A stretch of 64,000 nucleotides of DNA, from contig NZ_JAICCF010000002.1 of NCBI RefSeq assembly GCF_019492185.1, forward strand, positions 434,001 to 498,000. Direction: 5' to 3'. Shown in pieces: positions 17,675-27,260 of this stretch; position 1 is the first letter of the stretch, and the number at the start of each line of letters is the position of its first letter. The position numbers and the translations under genes are program-made. Origin of the DNA: Chitinophaga rhizophila (GTDB lineage: Bacteria > Bacteroidota > Bacteroidia > Chitinophagales > Chitinophagaceae). The notes under the pieces were generated by a model, which was not told the origin of the DNA, made no database searches, and saw only the letters and a list, made by a program, of their open reading frames with translations.

Positions 17675-18142
17675 TTATCGCTGCACATAAGTGAGTAATT
17701 GCTTCACTGCACCCAGGTGATAAGCAGCATGTGGTAACAAAGCCAGGGTACCCTGCACCAGCATTGGCTCAGACCAGTCATTCACACCTTCAATGGTGGT
17801 CCTTAGCTTGTCATACGCCGCTCGCAGGTCCTGCTGTAATTGCTGCCACTGCTGATCATCTACTTGGCGTATACGCCAGCTTTCCTCCCAATTACCGGTC
17901 GGTTTTCTACCTGCAAAGAACTCCAGTGCAAAATAGATACTCCAGCGTAAATGCTCTGTGTGTGCAGCAATCGTACTACCCCCTTCTATGATCGGTGTGG
18001 AGGCCTGACGTGCATCAATTGCAGCAGTAGCAGCGGTAAACCCCTGCCCGGGTTTGGGGTCTATTACCCAGGAATGTTCTCCCTGGGTACCAATATAGAC
18101 TTCCCGCAGGATGTCGAGGAAAGGTGTAAGAATAGCTTGCAT
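17675..18142 (-). CDS. DinB-like (DUF664-type) four-helix protein
   Basis: 155 residues, all helical in appearance and without a signal. Histidines are placed as in DinB/YfiT proteins, where three of them bind a metal: AAHTEHLRWS in the middle and LPHAAYHLGAVKQLL at the end. The family includes bacillithiol and mycothiol transferases and many members of unknown role, so no reaction is assigned. It begins with ATG at 18142. A hairpin lies 10-32 bp upstream of the start. It is transcribed in the same direction as the downstream repeat protein but separated from it by 86 bp. Confidence 0.7.
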   Translation of the reverse strand: MQAILTPFLDILREVYIGTQGEHSWVIDPKPGQGFTAATAAIDARQASTPIIEGGSTIAAHTEHLRWSIYFALEFFAGRKPTGNWEESWRIRQVDDQQWQQLQQDLRAAYDKLRTTIEGVNDWSEPMLVQGTLALLPHAAYHLGAVKQLLTYVQR

Positions 18143-18151
18143 ACCTATAGT

Positions 18152-18174
18152 TTTGATGCTGTTGAGGCATCAAA
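18152..18174 (-). promoter_or_regulatory. Inverted repeat upstream of the DinB-like gene
   Basis: TTTGATGC and GCATCAAA form a perfect 8-bp dyad with a 7-nt spacer, ending 10 bp before the ATG. It could be an operator or a 5' leader hairpin; nothing else distinguishes the two. Confidence 0.35.
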
Positions 18175-18249
18175 TTTATTGCCAACAGGTGTTGAGCAGA
18201 TAAGCAGAATTAAGACAAAATACTATCAGGTTTGACCGTATTGGCAAAG

Positions 18250-18293
18250 TTGCTTGTTCGTCGCTTGTTCGTCGCTTCTTCGCCGCTTGTTCG
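18250..18293. repeat. Four tandem 11-bp repeats
   Basis: Four head-to-tail units of TCGCTTGTTCG with one or two mismatches (TTGCTTGTTCG, TCGCTTGTTCG, TCGCTTCTTCG, CCGCTTGTTCG) lie between the DinB-like gene and the end of the hybrid sensor gene. They are not inside a gene. Confidence 0.75.
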
Positions 18294-18396
18294 TCCGGGA
18301 TAGGGGGCGAAGTATACAAGTGGCCGTTACGAGCTCACTATCAGTAAGTTAGATAGATTACCCCTACTTAGGAATGATACTTTTTTAACATCTCCC

Positions 18397-21300
18397 CTAC
18401 TGCTTTAGTTCCTGCAAAAACTGGGTCGGCGTCTTACCAAATTCCTTCTTAAACGCCTTCGTGAAATACGATTGTGTTTGTATACCTATCCGCAATATAA
18501 CTTCTGATAAAGGCACGTCTTCGTGAGACATAATATGGGCTGCCTTTTTCAACCGGATGGTGCGAACGAAATCGCCGGTTGATTGTCCGGTGAGTTGTTT
18601 TATTTTCTGGTAGAGGTTCGTTTTACTCATTCCCATGCTACTACACAACATACTGATGTCGAAGTCCGGATCCATCAGATGTTCTTCTATCTTTTCCAGC
18701 AGCGTTTCCATAAAATCTTTATCCTTGGCGGAAGTGACCAGCTCTTTCGCCTCGTAGTAATAATCTTTCAGGAACCGCTCCCGCGCTTTTCTACGCTGTT
18801 CCAGGGTATTTTTGATAGTAATCAGCAGTAATTCCAGGCTGAGTGGCTTACCGAAATAGAAATCTGCTCCGGAAGCTGCGCCTTCAATATTGGAGGACAA
18901 GGCAGTCTTTGCCGTCAGCATAATGAAAGGTATATGACTCGTTTCCAGGTTCTCTTTTGCCAGCTTACAGAACGCTATACCATCCATTACCGGCATCATT
19001 ACATCACTGATGATAATATCCGGCATCTCGGCTTTCGCTTTTTCAAAACCTATTTGTCCGTCTGACGCTTCAATAATCCGGTACATCGGCAACAATGCGC
19101 CTTTCAGGAACTCCCGTAATTCGCTGTTGTCATCTACAATCAGGATAGTAGCCAGCGACTGCCCATTGCCGTCAGGACTGACTGCCGGCGTAGTGGGTGC
19201 TGCAATGGTATACCGCTGATTAGAGATCAGGCTTTCCAGCTGCCTGGCAGTTTTTGCCGGATCGCCCATCCATCGCTCCGTCTCTGAATAATCTTCTTTA
19301 TGATATGGCACGGATATAATAAACTCGGTGCCCTGCTTACGCTCACTATATACCCGGATACTTCCTTTGTGCAGGAAGGTAAGGCTCTTCACAAATGCCA
19401 ACCCAATGCCTGAGCCCAGGTGATTCTCATTCACCCGGAAGTATCGTTCAAACAGATGTGCGATAGATTCTCTGGAGATGCCAATGCCATTGTCTACCAC
19501 CCGTATGTGCAGGTAGCTGTCTGCCTTGTAATCATTCTGAATCACCAGCTCGTGCGGATACGATGGCCGTACTTGATCCAGCGACCCAAGCATTTCCAGA
19601 CTGATAGTACCGCCTGACGGGGTATATTTGAAAGCATTACTCAGCAGGTTGTAGATGATCTTTTCCAATACCTGATTGTCAAACCAGGCTTCTTCAGGAG
19701 GATGTACCGTATGAATGGTAAAGTTGATTTGTTTTTCTGTCGCCCATTCCCTGAACTCCTCTGCTATCTCTTCCAGGAATAACGCCGGATTTGCAGGCAT
19801 AACTTTCAGCTGTAGTACGCCCGATTCTACTTTACGGAAATCCATCACTTCATTTACAAGATCCAGTAAGCGGTAGGCGTTTTTCTGCATCAGTTTAAAA
19901 TAGTGTAACTGCCCGTTGTCTTTGGCATCCCGGATCATTTTCTCCAGCGGGCCTAGTATCAGTGTCAGCGGTGTACGGAACTCATGCGAGATATTAGTAA
20001 AGAACTGCAGCTTCAGCTGATGTACTTCTTCTTTCTTCTTCTCACTGATCTTCTTCAGCTCTGAGGCACGCCTGAAAGCCAGTATACGGTAAACAATGTA
20101 AATGATAGCGGCAGAGAGCAGCAGCAGAAACCACCAGGTTCTCCAGAACGGCGGATGTATCACTACCCTGATAGCGGCACCTTGTTCATTCCATACGCCA
20201 TCACTATTAGAGGCTTTGACATGAAAAATGTACGTACCCGGATTCAGGTTGGTATAAACGGCCTTTCTTTCGTTGCCGACATAGTTCCAGTCTTTATCCC
20301 AGCCATCCAGTTTGTAGGCATACTGATTATTATCCGGGGCGGTGTAATCCAGGGCGGCAAAGCTGAAAGCGAAAGAAGACTGTTTATGATTGAAGCTGAT
20401 TGTGTCTGTCATACTGATATCCTGCCACAACGGAGATCCTTTCCGCCCGGGCAGCATACGCTGGTTATCTACCTGTAGATCGGTGATATAGACAGGCGGC
20501 GTGAAAGTATTCGTACGGATTTCTTCAGGATAAAAGGCATTAAACCCGTTGATGCCACCAAACAGCATCAATCCGTCGCGCGTCTTCAGATAGGCATTAG
20601 CTTCAAATTCCAGTCCTTGTAACCCGTCACCGGTATTGTAGGTTTTGAAGGTATGTTGATCGGGATGGTAACAGATGATACCATCCGAAGTAGAAATCCA
20701 GAATTGCCCGTTTTTGTCTTCCGCAATACCTTTGATAAAGGCAGTACTCAGTCCGGCGTCATGGGTATAAAGCGCGAAGCTATCGGCAGCGGCATTGTAC
20801 AGGTACAGACCATATTGCCCTGCCCATAAACGGCCTTTATTATCGGTGAAGAGTACGCGGAGGTCCGGCTTTTTCTCGCCTGCAGTAAAATAGCCGGAGA
20901 TGTTGCCGGTAGCAGGGTCATAGCAATTCAGTCCGCCGTCGTCTGTCCCTATCCAGATGCGGCCCCGGGTATCTTCGATCATAGACACTGCGTTACGGCC
21001 TGACAGCTTTGTGCCGTTACTACCGGTAAAACGTATGAACTGATTTTTCTCCCGGTCATAGATATTGACACCGCCATAGTAGGTGGCTACCCATAACCTG
21101 CCTTTGCTATCTTCCAGTACTTGCTGTACATAATTAGAACTGATGCTATTAGAATCGGAAGGATCATTGAGGAAACGGGTAAAACTTTCGCTGCCGGGCT
21201 GGAAAAGATTGAGTCCGCCGCCCCAGGTACCGACCCATAACCGGCCGGATTTATCCTGCGTGATACTTAGCACTTCATTGGAACCAATGGTATTTTTATT

Positions 21301-22575
21301 GAACGCATTGTTCTGAAAATGCCGGAAAGTTCCGGTTTGACGATCAAACAGGTTGAGTCCTCCCCCGTCAGTGCCTATCCAGATGCGGCCCTGGTTGTCT
21401 TCACAGAAAGCTTTTACGTCATTGTAGCTCAGGCTGTTCTGTTTAATCTGCTGCTGGTATAAGGGGAATTTTTCGGCTCCCGGTACATATATATTTACCC
21501 CACCCCTGTGTGTACCTATCCAGAGGATGCCTTGTTTATCTTCAAATAAAGCCGACACGGTCCGTTGCGACAAACTTCGGGGTACCTCAGGATCTTTCTG
21601 ATAATGGTAAAATGATTGACTAGCAGGGTTAAAGAGGTTAAGTCCGCCGTTCACCCCTCCCGCCCACAGATTCCCTTTCCGGTCAAAAAGAATAGTGCGG
21701 ATCTGGTTGGTGGACAGGCTGGCAGGCTGCTGGTTCTGGTGAGTGTAGGCGGTATAGACACCTGTTTGAGGATCAAACCGGAGCAACCCGGCATCTTCTG
21801 TGCCCAGCCAAAGTAATCCCTGCTGGTCACCGGCAATGGTCCGGATGGACATCGGCTTACCCTGATACGGTGCAGGGGCCACCAGTTTTTGCTTCACCCG
21901 GTCGAATTGAACAAGTCCGGCGCTGGTAGCCAGCCACAAACGTCCATTGTTATCCTCATAGATGTCATTGATCCGGTCATTGGACAAGTCCTGGGAGGTA
22001 GCGGCGGAGTGCCGGAAATCGGTGAAAACGCCGGTAGCGCGGTTATACAGGCTTAGGCCCCCACCATAGATGCCTACCCAGAAATTCTGTTGGGCGTCTT
22101 CATAAACACAGGTGATCTGGTTGTTAGTCAGCGTTTTACGATCAGCGCTCCGGCGCATGATGCGAGAGAAGCTGTTTCTCGCAGCGTTAAACCGGTTAAG
22201 GCCATTCTGTGTAGCTATCCACAGCACCTGCTGGCGGTCTTCATATATATATTTAATGTAGTTGTCGCTGATGCTGTTGGTATCCTGCGGGTTATAACGG
22301 TAGGTGATGATCTGATACCCGTCGTATTTGTTCAATCCGTCGCGGGTACCGAACCACATGAAGCCCTTGCTATCCTGGAAAATTGTTTCGACAGTACTGT
22401 TGGATAATCCTTGTTCTTTGGTCAGGTGACGGAAGTGTAATACTGGCGGCTGGGAAAAAACGGGGAGACCGGTCAGTATGAAAAATGTAATAAAGGTATA
22501 GCGCAGCCAAGTTCCTGACAAGACAAGGCTTTGAACGTAAAATCGGATAAACAGCTGATAGACAGCGTGGAACAT
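18397..22575 (-). CDS. Hybrid two-component sensor/regulator (HTCS) of the galactan locus
   Basis: About 1392 residues from the ATG at 22575; a GTG lies two codons earlier. After a signal segment comes a periplasmic two-component propeller sensor of many repeats of the form FxEDxxGxLWIGTxxGGL, then a Y_Y_Y domain, a membrane segment (about residues 812-834), a histidine kinase with H864 in NISHEFRTPL, an ATPase with VDNGIGI and GSGIGLAFVK, a receiver with D1191 in DIIISDVMMPVMDG, and a C-terminal AraC-type DNA-binding domain. HTCS proteins bind a breakdown product of the target glycan in the periplasm and activate the neighbouring locus. It diverges from the SusC gene, whose operon is its probable target. 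Confidence 0.95.
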   Translation of the reverse strand: MFHAVYQLFIRFYVQSLVLSGTWLRYTFITFFILTGLPVFSQPPVLHFRHLTKEQGLSNSTVETIFQDSKGFMWFGTRDGLNKYDGYQIITYRYNPQDTNSISDNYIKYIYEDRQQVLWIATQNGLNRFNAARNSFSRIMRRSADRKTLTNNQITCVYEDAQQNFWVGIYGGGLSLYNRATGVFTDFRHSAATSQDLSNDRINDIYEDNNGRLWLATSAGLVQFDRVKQKLVAPAPYQGKPMSIRTIAGDQQGLLWLGTEDAGLLRFDPQTGVYTAYTHQNQQPASLSTNQIRTILFDRKGNLWAGGVNGGLNLFNPASQSFYHYQKDPEVPRSLSQRTVSALFEDKQGILWIGTHRGGVNIYVPGAEKFPLYQQQIKQNSLSYNDVKAFCEDNQGRIWIGTDGGGLNLFDRQTGTFRHFQNNAFNKNTIGSNEVLSITQDKSGRLWVGTWGGGLNLFQPGSESFTRFLNDPSDSNSISSNYVQQVLEDSKGRLWVATYYGGVNIYDREKNQFIRFTGSNGTKLSGRNAVSMIEDTRGRIWIGTDDGGLNCYDPATGNISGYFTAGEKKPDLRVLFTDNKGRLWAGQYGLYLYNAAADSFALYTHDAGLSTAFIKGIAEDKNGQFWISTSDGIICYHPDQHTFKTYNTGDGLQGLEFEANAYLKTRDGLMLFGGINGFNAFYPEEIRTNTFTPPVYITDLQVDNQRMLPGRKGSPLWQDISMTDTISFNHKQSSFAFSFAALDYTAPDNNQYAYKLDGWDKDWNYVGNERKAVYTNLNPGTYIFHVKASNSDGVWNEQGAAIRVVIHPPFWRTWWFLLLLSAAIIYIVYRILAFRRASELKKISEKKKEEVHQLKLQFFTNISHEFRTPLTLILGPLEKMIRDAKDNGQLHYFKLMQKNAYRLLDLVNEVMDFRKVESGVLQLKVMPANPALFLEEIAEEFREWATEKQINFTIHTVHPPEEAWFDNQVLEKIIYNLLSNAFKYTPSGGTISLEMLGSLDQVRPSYPHELVIQNDYKADSYLHIRVVDNGIGISRESIAHLFERYFRVNENHLGSGIGLAFVKSLTFLHKGSIRVYSERKQGTEFIISVPYHKEDYSETERWMGDPAKTARQLESLISNQRYTIAAPTTPAVSPDGNGQSLATILIVDDNSELREFLKGALLPMYRIIEASDGQIGFEKAKAEMPDIIISDVMMPVMDGIAFCKLAKENLETSHIPFIMLTAKTALSSNIEGAASGADFYFGKPLSLELLLITIKNTLEQRRKARERFLKDYYYEAKELVTSAKDKDFMETLLEKIEEHLMDPDFDISMLCSSMGMSKTNLYQKIKQLTGQSTGDFVRTIRLKKAAHIMSHEDVPLSEVILRIGIQTQSYFTKAFKKEFGKTPTQFLQELKQ

Positions 22576-22586
22576 ACACACAATGT

Positions 22587-22594
22587 CAAAATTA
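22587..22594 (-). promoter_or_regulatory. Possible -7 promoter box of the HTCS gene
   Basis: Read on the minus strand this is TAATTTTG, matching the Bacteroidota -7 consensus TAnnTTTG. No well-spaced -33 box was found, and it sits only 11 bp before the ATG, so the leader would be very short. Confidence 0.3.
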
Positions 22595-22638
22595 GATCAA
22601 AAGAACCAAAAAAATGTCTGATAGAATAACCTTCCTGA

Positions 22639-22675
22639 GGCCGGCTATTTTACTTTGCGAAACTAAAATACGGCC
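22639..22675 (+). promoter_or_regulatory. Inverted repeat in the SusC leader, operator candidate
   Basis: GGCCG-gc-TATTTTA (22639-22652) pairs with TAAAATACGGCC (22664-22675) with a 2-nt bulge and an 11-nt loop. It ends 18 bp before the SusC start and contains TACTTTG, a shortened -7 box. It may be an operator for the HTCS or a leader hairpin. Confidence 0.4.
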
Positions 22676-22693
22676 AAAATAAAATATGCCACG

Positions 22694-25627
22694 ATGAAAA
22701 TTACAAAAAGGGGATTCCACGGTATCATCTATCTTATTGTTGCCATGTTATGCGGGCTGTCAGCATCAGCCCAGCAATCCGTTAGAGGGACATTACGGAC
22801 AGCTGCCGGCGAAGCCATCCCGGGAGCAACGATTGCAGTAAAAAAGGCGGGCACTGTAGCCATTGCCGATTCTGCAGGTAACTTTTCCATTAAAGCGTTG
22901 ACAGGCGATACCCTTGTCGTAAGCTTTGTGGGTTTTAAAAGGCAGGAAGTAAGGGTACCTTCCTCCCTTTCAGTGAACATTATACTCCAGGAGTCTGTAT
23001 CCACCTTAAACGACGTAGTCGTAATCGGATATGGTACCCGGTCGCAGAAAGACCTGACAGGGTCTATTGCGACCGTGAGTTCAAAAGATTTTCAGACGGG
23101 GGCCATCACCACCCCCGACCAGCTGGTAACAGGTAAGGTGGCCGGTGTGGTCATCACCCCTAACAGCGGTGCACCCGGTGCAGGAGGTACCATCAGGATC
23201 AGAGGAGGTACTTCCCTGAATGCCAGTAACAACCCGCTGATTGTAGTGGATGGGGTGCCACTGACCAGCGAGGGCGTATCCGGCGTAGCCAACCCGCTCA
23301 GCCTGATCAACCCGAACGATATTGAGTCTTTCAACATCCTGAAAGATGCCTCTGCAACAGCCATTTATGGTAACAGGGCGTCCAACGGGGTCATTATCAT
23401 CACCACCAAAAGCGGATCTGCCGGCAGACTGAAAGTCACTTTTAATACTGTATTGTCAGAATCCGTAAGAAGGAATGCCATAGATGTGCTGGATGGGGAC
23501 CAGTTCAGACAACTGATTGCAGCAAGGGGTAATGACGAAGAAAAGGCATTGGTAGGTACCGCCAATACCAACTGGCAGGACCAGATCTTCCAGAAAGCCT
23601 TTGGCGGAGATTACAACCTGGGATTATCAGGTGGTATCAGGAAACTGCCTTACCGCTTATCTATTGGTCACACCTACCAGGATGGTATTCTGAAGACAAG
23701 TAATATCAAAAGAACGTCTGCATCCCTGAACCTGAACCCTACTTTCTTTGATAACACATTGAAAGTGACCATTAATGTGAAAGGGGTATTCCAGAAATCC
23801 AGGTTTGCGAATGAGGGAGCGATCGGTGCAGCCGTTGGCTTTGACCCTACACAGCCGGTATATGCCAGCAATAAGTACGGAAACTTCTATGAGTGGCTGA
23901 ACGCGTCTACCGGCATCCCGATAGACCTGGCTACCAAGAATCCGCTGGGACAGCTGCTGCTGAACTCCAGCCTGAGCGACGTATACAGAAGCATCGGAAG
24001 TATCAAAGTTGACTATACACTGCCTTTCCTGCGTGCCCTGACTGCCACCGTAAACGCAGGTTACGATATCTCTAAAACATCAGGAAACGGGTTTATTCCC
24101 GCTTATGCAGCAATGTCTTATCAGCGAGGAGGGTCCATGACGGAATATTCCCAGAGAAGAAAAGACAAACTGTTTGACTTCTATCTGACTTACAACAAAG
24201 AGCTGAAGCAACTGGCCAGCAAGTTTGACGTGACTGCCGGTTATTCCTACCAGGATTTCTTCAGAGGCAGCCCGGCATATCCGGCAAGGAATGCTTTTGG
24301 CACTATCGTGAACGTACCGATAGCAGACTCCAGCCAGAATACCCTGTTATCATTTTTTGCCCGTGCCAACTACACGCTGATGGACCGCTACCTGTTAACG
24401 GCTTCCTTCCGCCGTGACGGTTCTTCCCGTTTTGGTCCGGCTAATCACTGGGGTAACTTCTCTTCTATCGCGCTTGCGTGGAAGATCAAACAGGAAAGTT
24501 TCCTTCAGCATATAGACCTCCTCTCTGACCTGAAAGTACGCGTCGGTTATGGTGTAACTGGTAACCAGGACATCGGGCAGGCCTATCCTTTCCTCCCGAT
24601 CTACACCCAGGGAGCCAATAATGTGCAGTATCCATTCGGCAACGGCAGCTACACTACCTATCGTGCAGAAGCGTATGATCCGAATATCAGATGGGAACAG
24701 ACAGCCGCCTGGAACGCAGGTCTGGACTATGGCTTCCTGAACAACAGGATCACCGGTACTTTGGACTTTTATTATAAAAAGACTAAAGATCTGCTGGCAG
24801 ATATTCCGACCGCAGCAGGCGCTAACCTGAGCAATCATGTGCTGACGAATGTAGGCAATATTGAGAGCAAAGGGGTGGAACTGGCCATTAACGCCACCAT
24901 CATAGACAAAGAAAAACTAGGCTGGAGAGCAGGCTTTAACATCAGCTACAACCAGAACAAGATCCTGAAGTTGTCTAATGTATCCGATTCCAGCTCTGAA
25001 GGTATCCTGACCGGCGGGATCGCAGGTGGTACCGGTAACAGTATCCAGATCAATACAGTAGGATATGCACCGCAGACCTTCTATGTATACAAGCAGGTAT
25101 ATGGACCAGATGGCAGACCCGTGGAAGGAGTATATGAGAAACCAGGAGAAGGCAGCAACATGTTTTACAGGTATAAGTCGGCCAACCCTAAACTGACGAT
25201 GGGCTTCACCTCACAGTTTAACTATGACCAGTGGGACCTGTCTTTTGTATTGCGCAGCAATATCGGCAACTATGTGTATAACAACATCCGCTCTGGTGGC
25301 GGCGCTTACAATAGTATCAGGACATCCATGGGGTACATGGGTAATGTGAATGCCGATTTTCTGAATACAGGCTTCAGCAACAGCCAGTACTCTTCCGATT
25401 ACTATGTAGAGAATGCTTCTTTTCTCCGGATGGACAACCTGTCGCTGGGATATAACTTCGGTAAGATACTGCGTAACACCGCGACCCTGCGGGTAAATGC
25501 CATTGTACAGAACGTGTTTGTCATCACGAATTATAGCGGCCTGGATCCGGAGATATTCAGTGGTATTGATAACAATCCTTATCCGAAACCACGCATCTTC
25601 TCACTGGGTATCAACATCGCTTATTAA
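22694..25627 (+). CDS. SusC/RagA TonB-linked outer membrane transporter of the galactan locus
   Basis: 977 residues. A signal peptide ending in SASAQQ is followed by a carboxypeptidase-regulatory-like domain (about residues 28-105, GTLRTAAGEAIPGATIAVKK), the TonB box region, a plug with GYGTRSQKDLTGSI, RGGTSLNASNNPLIVVDG and ILKDASATAIYGNRASNGVI, and a 22-strand-type barrel ending PRIFSLGINIAY. There is no STN domain, which fits control by the HTCS and not by a sigma/FecR pair. It imports oligosaccharides released at the surface, powered by TonB. SusD starts 17 bp after the stop, so the two are translationally close and form the transport pair. Confidence 0.95.
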   Translation: MKITKRGFHGIIYLIVAMLCGLSASAQQSVRGTLRTAAGEAIPGATIAVKKAGTVAIADSAGNFSIKALTGDTLVVSFVGFKRQEVRVPSSLSVNIILQESVSTLNDVVVIGYGTRSQKDLTGSIATVSSKDFQTGAITTPDQLVTGKVAGVVITPNSGAPGAGGTIRIRGGTSLNASNNPLIVVDGVPLTSEGVSGVANPLSLINPNDIESFNILKDASATAIYGNRASNGVIIITTKSGSAGRLKVTFNTVLSESVRRNAIDVLDGDQFRQLIAARGNDEEKALVGTANTNWQDQIFQKAFGGDYNLGLSGGIRKLPYRLSIGHTYQDGILKTSNIKRTSASLNLNPTFFDNTLKVTINVKGVFQKSRFANEGAIGAAVGFDPTQPVYASNKYGNFYEWLNASTGIPIDLATKNPLGQLLLNSSLSDVYRSIGSIKVDYTLPFLRALTATVNAGYDISKTSGNGFIPAYAAMSYQRGGSMTEYSQRRKDKLFDFYLTYNKELKQLASKFDVTAGYSYQDFFRGSPAYPARNAFGTIVNVPIADSSQNTLLSFFARANYTLMDRYLLTASFRRDGSSRFGPANHWGNFSSIALAWKIKQESFLQHIDLLSDLKVRVGYGVTGNQDIGQAYPFLPIYTQGANNVQYPFGNGSYTTYRAEAYDPNIRWEQTAAWNAGLDYGFLNNRITGTLDFYYKKTKDLLADIPTAAGANLSNHVLTNVGNIESKGVELAINATIIDKEKLGWRAGFNISYNQNKILKLSNVSDSSSEGILTGGIAGGTGNSIQINTVGYAPQTFYVYKQVYGPDGRPVEGVYEKPGEGSNMFYRYKSANPKLTMGFTSQFNYDQWDLSFVLRSNIGNYVYNNIRSGGGAYNSIRTSMGYMGNVNADFLNTGFSNSQYSSDYYVENASFLRMDNLSLGYNFGKILRNTATLRVNAIVQNVFVITNYSGLDPEIFSGIDNNPYPKPRIFSLGINIAY

Positions 25628-25644
25628 CCTAGAAACAAAGGAAC

Positions 25645-27237
25645 ATGACTATCAAATCATTATCAATTATAACCGCCTGTGCAGCTATTATGGCTACCAC
25701 AGCATCCTGCACCAAAGATCTGAACCGTATGCCTTTTGTACAGGAGACATCAGAGACAGTATATAAAGATCCTGTAAAGATTAAGGGTGTACTGGCCAAG
25801 TTATACGGCAGTCTTAGCCTCAGTGGCCAGCACTATGAAGACAATGCCATGTCAGACATCATTACTGACAATACCGGTACCAACGTGTTTCTGCGTAACT
25901 ACTGGCAGCTGCAGGAGCTGACCACAGACGAGGCCGTGATAGGCTGGAATGACGGTGACCTGCTTACATTTCACAATCTGAACTTCACACCTGACGGTAA
26001 GTATGTGAAGGTATTGTATGACCGGATCTTCTTCGGCGTAGCGGCGTGTAATGAGTTCCTGCGTCAGACCACGGAAGACAAGATGAACAGCTTTCCGGCA
26101 GATGTAGCAGCAGAAATACAGGGGTACCGCCATGAAGCGCGTTTCATGCGTGCATTTTATTACTGGGTAGCAATAGACATGTATGGAAAGGTACCATTTG
26201 TGACAGAGGCAGACCCTGTTGGCGCATTTCAGCCCAGGCAGATATCAAGAGCTGACCTGTTCACCTACCTGGAAGAAGAGCTGAAGGCCCTGGAAACATT
26301 ACTGCCCGAACCACGCAGTAATGAATATGGCAGAGCAGATCGAGGAGCCGCCTGGATGTTACTGGCTAAGCTTTATCTCAATGCCCGTGTATATACCGGC
26401 ACAGAGAAAAATACAGAAACGATCACGTATTGTAATAAACTACTGAATAACAGCGGATACTCACTGGAAGCAGATTATTCCAAATTATTCAAGACAGATA
26501 ATAATCAGACGAACGAGATCATTTTCCCGATACTGGCAGATGGCGTAACCTCCCAGTCTTATGGTAATACCACCTTTATAGTGTTAGGCGCTATCGGCGG
26601 TACGATGAACGCAGCAGATTATGGCATGTCCAGCGCCTGGGGCGGTATGCGTACTACCAGAGCAATCGTAGACCTGTTTCCTGATCCATTCGGCACCGTG
26701 GATAAACGTGCGATGTTCTATACTAACGGACAAAACCTGGATATTACAGACATTGCCAGTTTCAATGATGGCTATGCCGTACCGAAGTTCAGGAATGTAA
26801 GTTCTACCGGTCAGCCGGGATCAGACCCTACCAGGAGATTCACAGATACAGACTTTCCCATGTTCCGCTTAGGGGATGCTTACCTGATGTATGCAGAGGC
26901 AGTTGTGCGTGGCGGTACCGGCGGCTCTGTCGGCGAGGCCGTAAACTATGTGAACCTGCTGCGCAGAAGAGCATATGGTAACAACAACGGAGACATCAGT
27001 GCGAGTCAGCTGACCCTGGATTTTCTACTGGCAGAAAGAGGCAGGGAACTGTATTGGGAAGCAAAGCGAAGGACGGACCTGGTACGTTTCGGCAGACTGA
27101 CCAGCGGCAGTTATGTATGGCCTTTTAAGGGAGGCGTACCCGCAGGCACAGGAGTACAGGAGAAGTACAACGTTTTCCCTATTCCTACCACAGACAGGAT
27201 CGCCAATCCAAACCTGATTCAGAATGATGGCTATTAA
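25645..27237 (+). CDS. RagB/SusD family glycan-binding lipoprotein
   Basis: 530 residues with a lipoprotein signal (TTASC, Cys22). SusD helical-repeat features include EIQGYRHEARFMRAFYYWVAIDMYG, RGAAWMLLAKLYLNARVYTG and the C-terminal LLAERGRELYWEAKRRTDLVRFGRL, followed by NVFPIPTTDRIANPNLIQN, the usual ending. It forms the extracellular lid on SusC and captures galacto-oligosaccharides if the neighbouring enzymes are a guide. Both flanking genes are within 25 bp, so it belongs to one operon running from SusC to the GH2 enzyme. Confidence 0.95.
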   Translation: MTIKSLSIITACAAIMATTASCTKDLNRMPFVQETSETVYKDPVKIKGVLAKLYGSLSLSGQHYEDNAMSDIITDNTGTNVFLRNYWQLQELTTDEAVIGWNDGDLLTFHNLNFTPDGKYVKVLYDRIFFGVAACNEFLRQTTEDKMNSFPADVAAEIQGYRHEARFMRAFYYWVAIDMYGKVPFVTEADPVGAFQPRQISRADLFTYLEEELKALETLLPEPRSNEYGRADRGAAWMLLAKLYLNARVYTGTEKNTETITYCNKLLNNSGYSLEADYSKLFKTDNNQTNEIIFPILADGVTSQSYGNTTFIVLGAIGGTMNAADYGMSSAWGGMRTTRAIVDLFPDPFGTVDKRAMFYTNGQNLDITDIASFNDGYAVPKFRNVSSTGQPGSDPTRRFTDTDFPMFRLGDAYLMYAEAVVRGGTGGSVGEAVNYVNLLRRRAYGNNNGDISASQLTLDFLLAERGRELYWEAKRRTDLVRFGRLTSGSYVWPFKGGVPAGTGVQEKYNVFPIPTTDRIANPNLIQNDGY

Positions 27238-27260
27238 TACATCCACTGTAAAATGATCGT

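Noticed and set aside
18250..18293. Tandem repeats considered as a CRISPR array
   Set aside because: The units are directly adjacent 11-mers with no spacers and no cas genes nearby.
22651..22657. TACTTTG as promoter of the galactan operon
   Set aside because: One base short of TAnnTTTG and no -33 box at the right distance; noted only within the inverted repeat.
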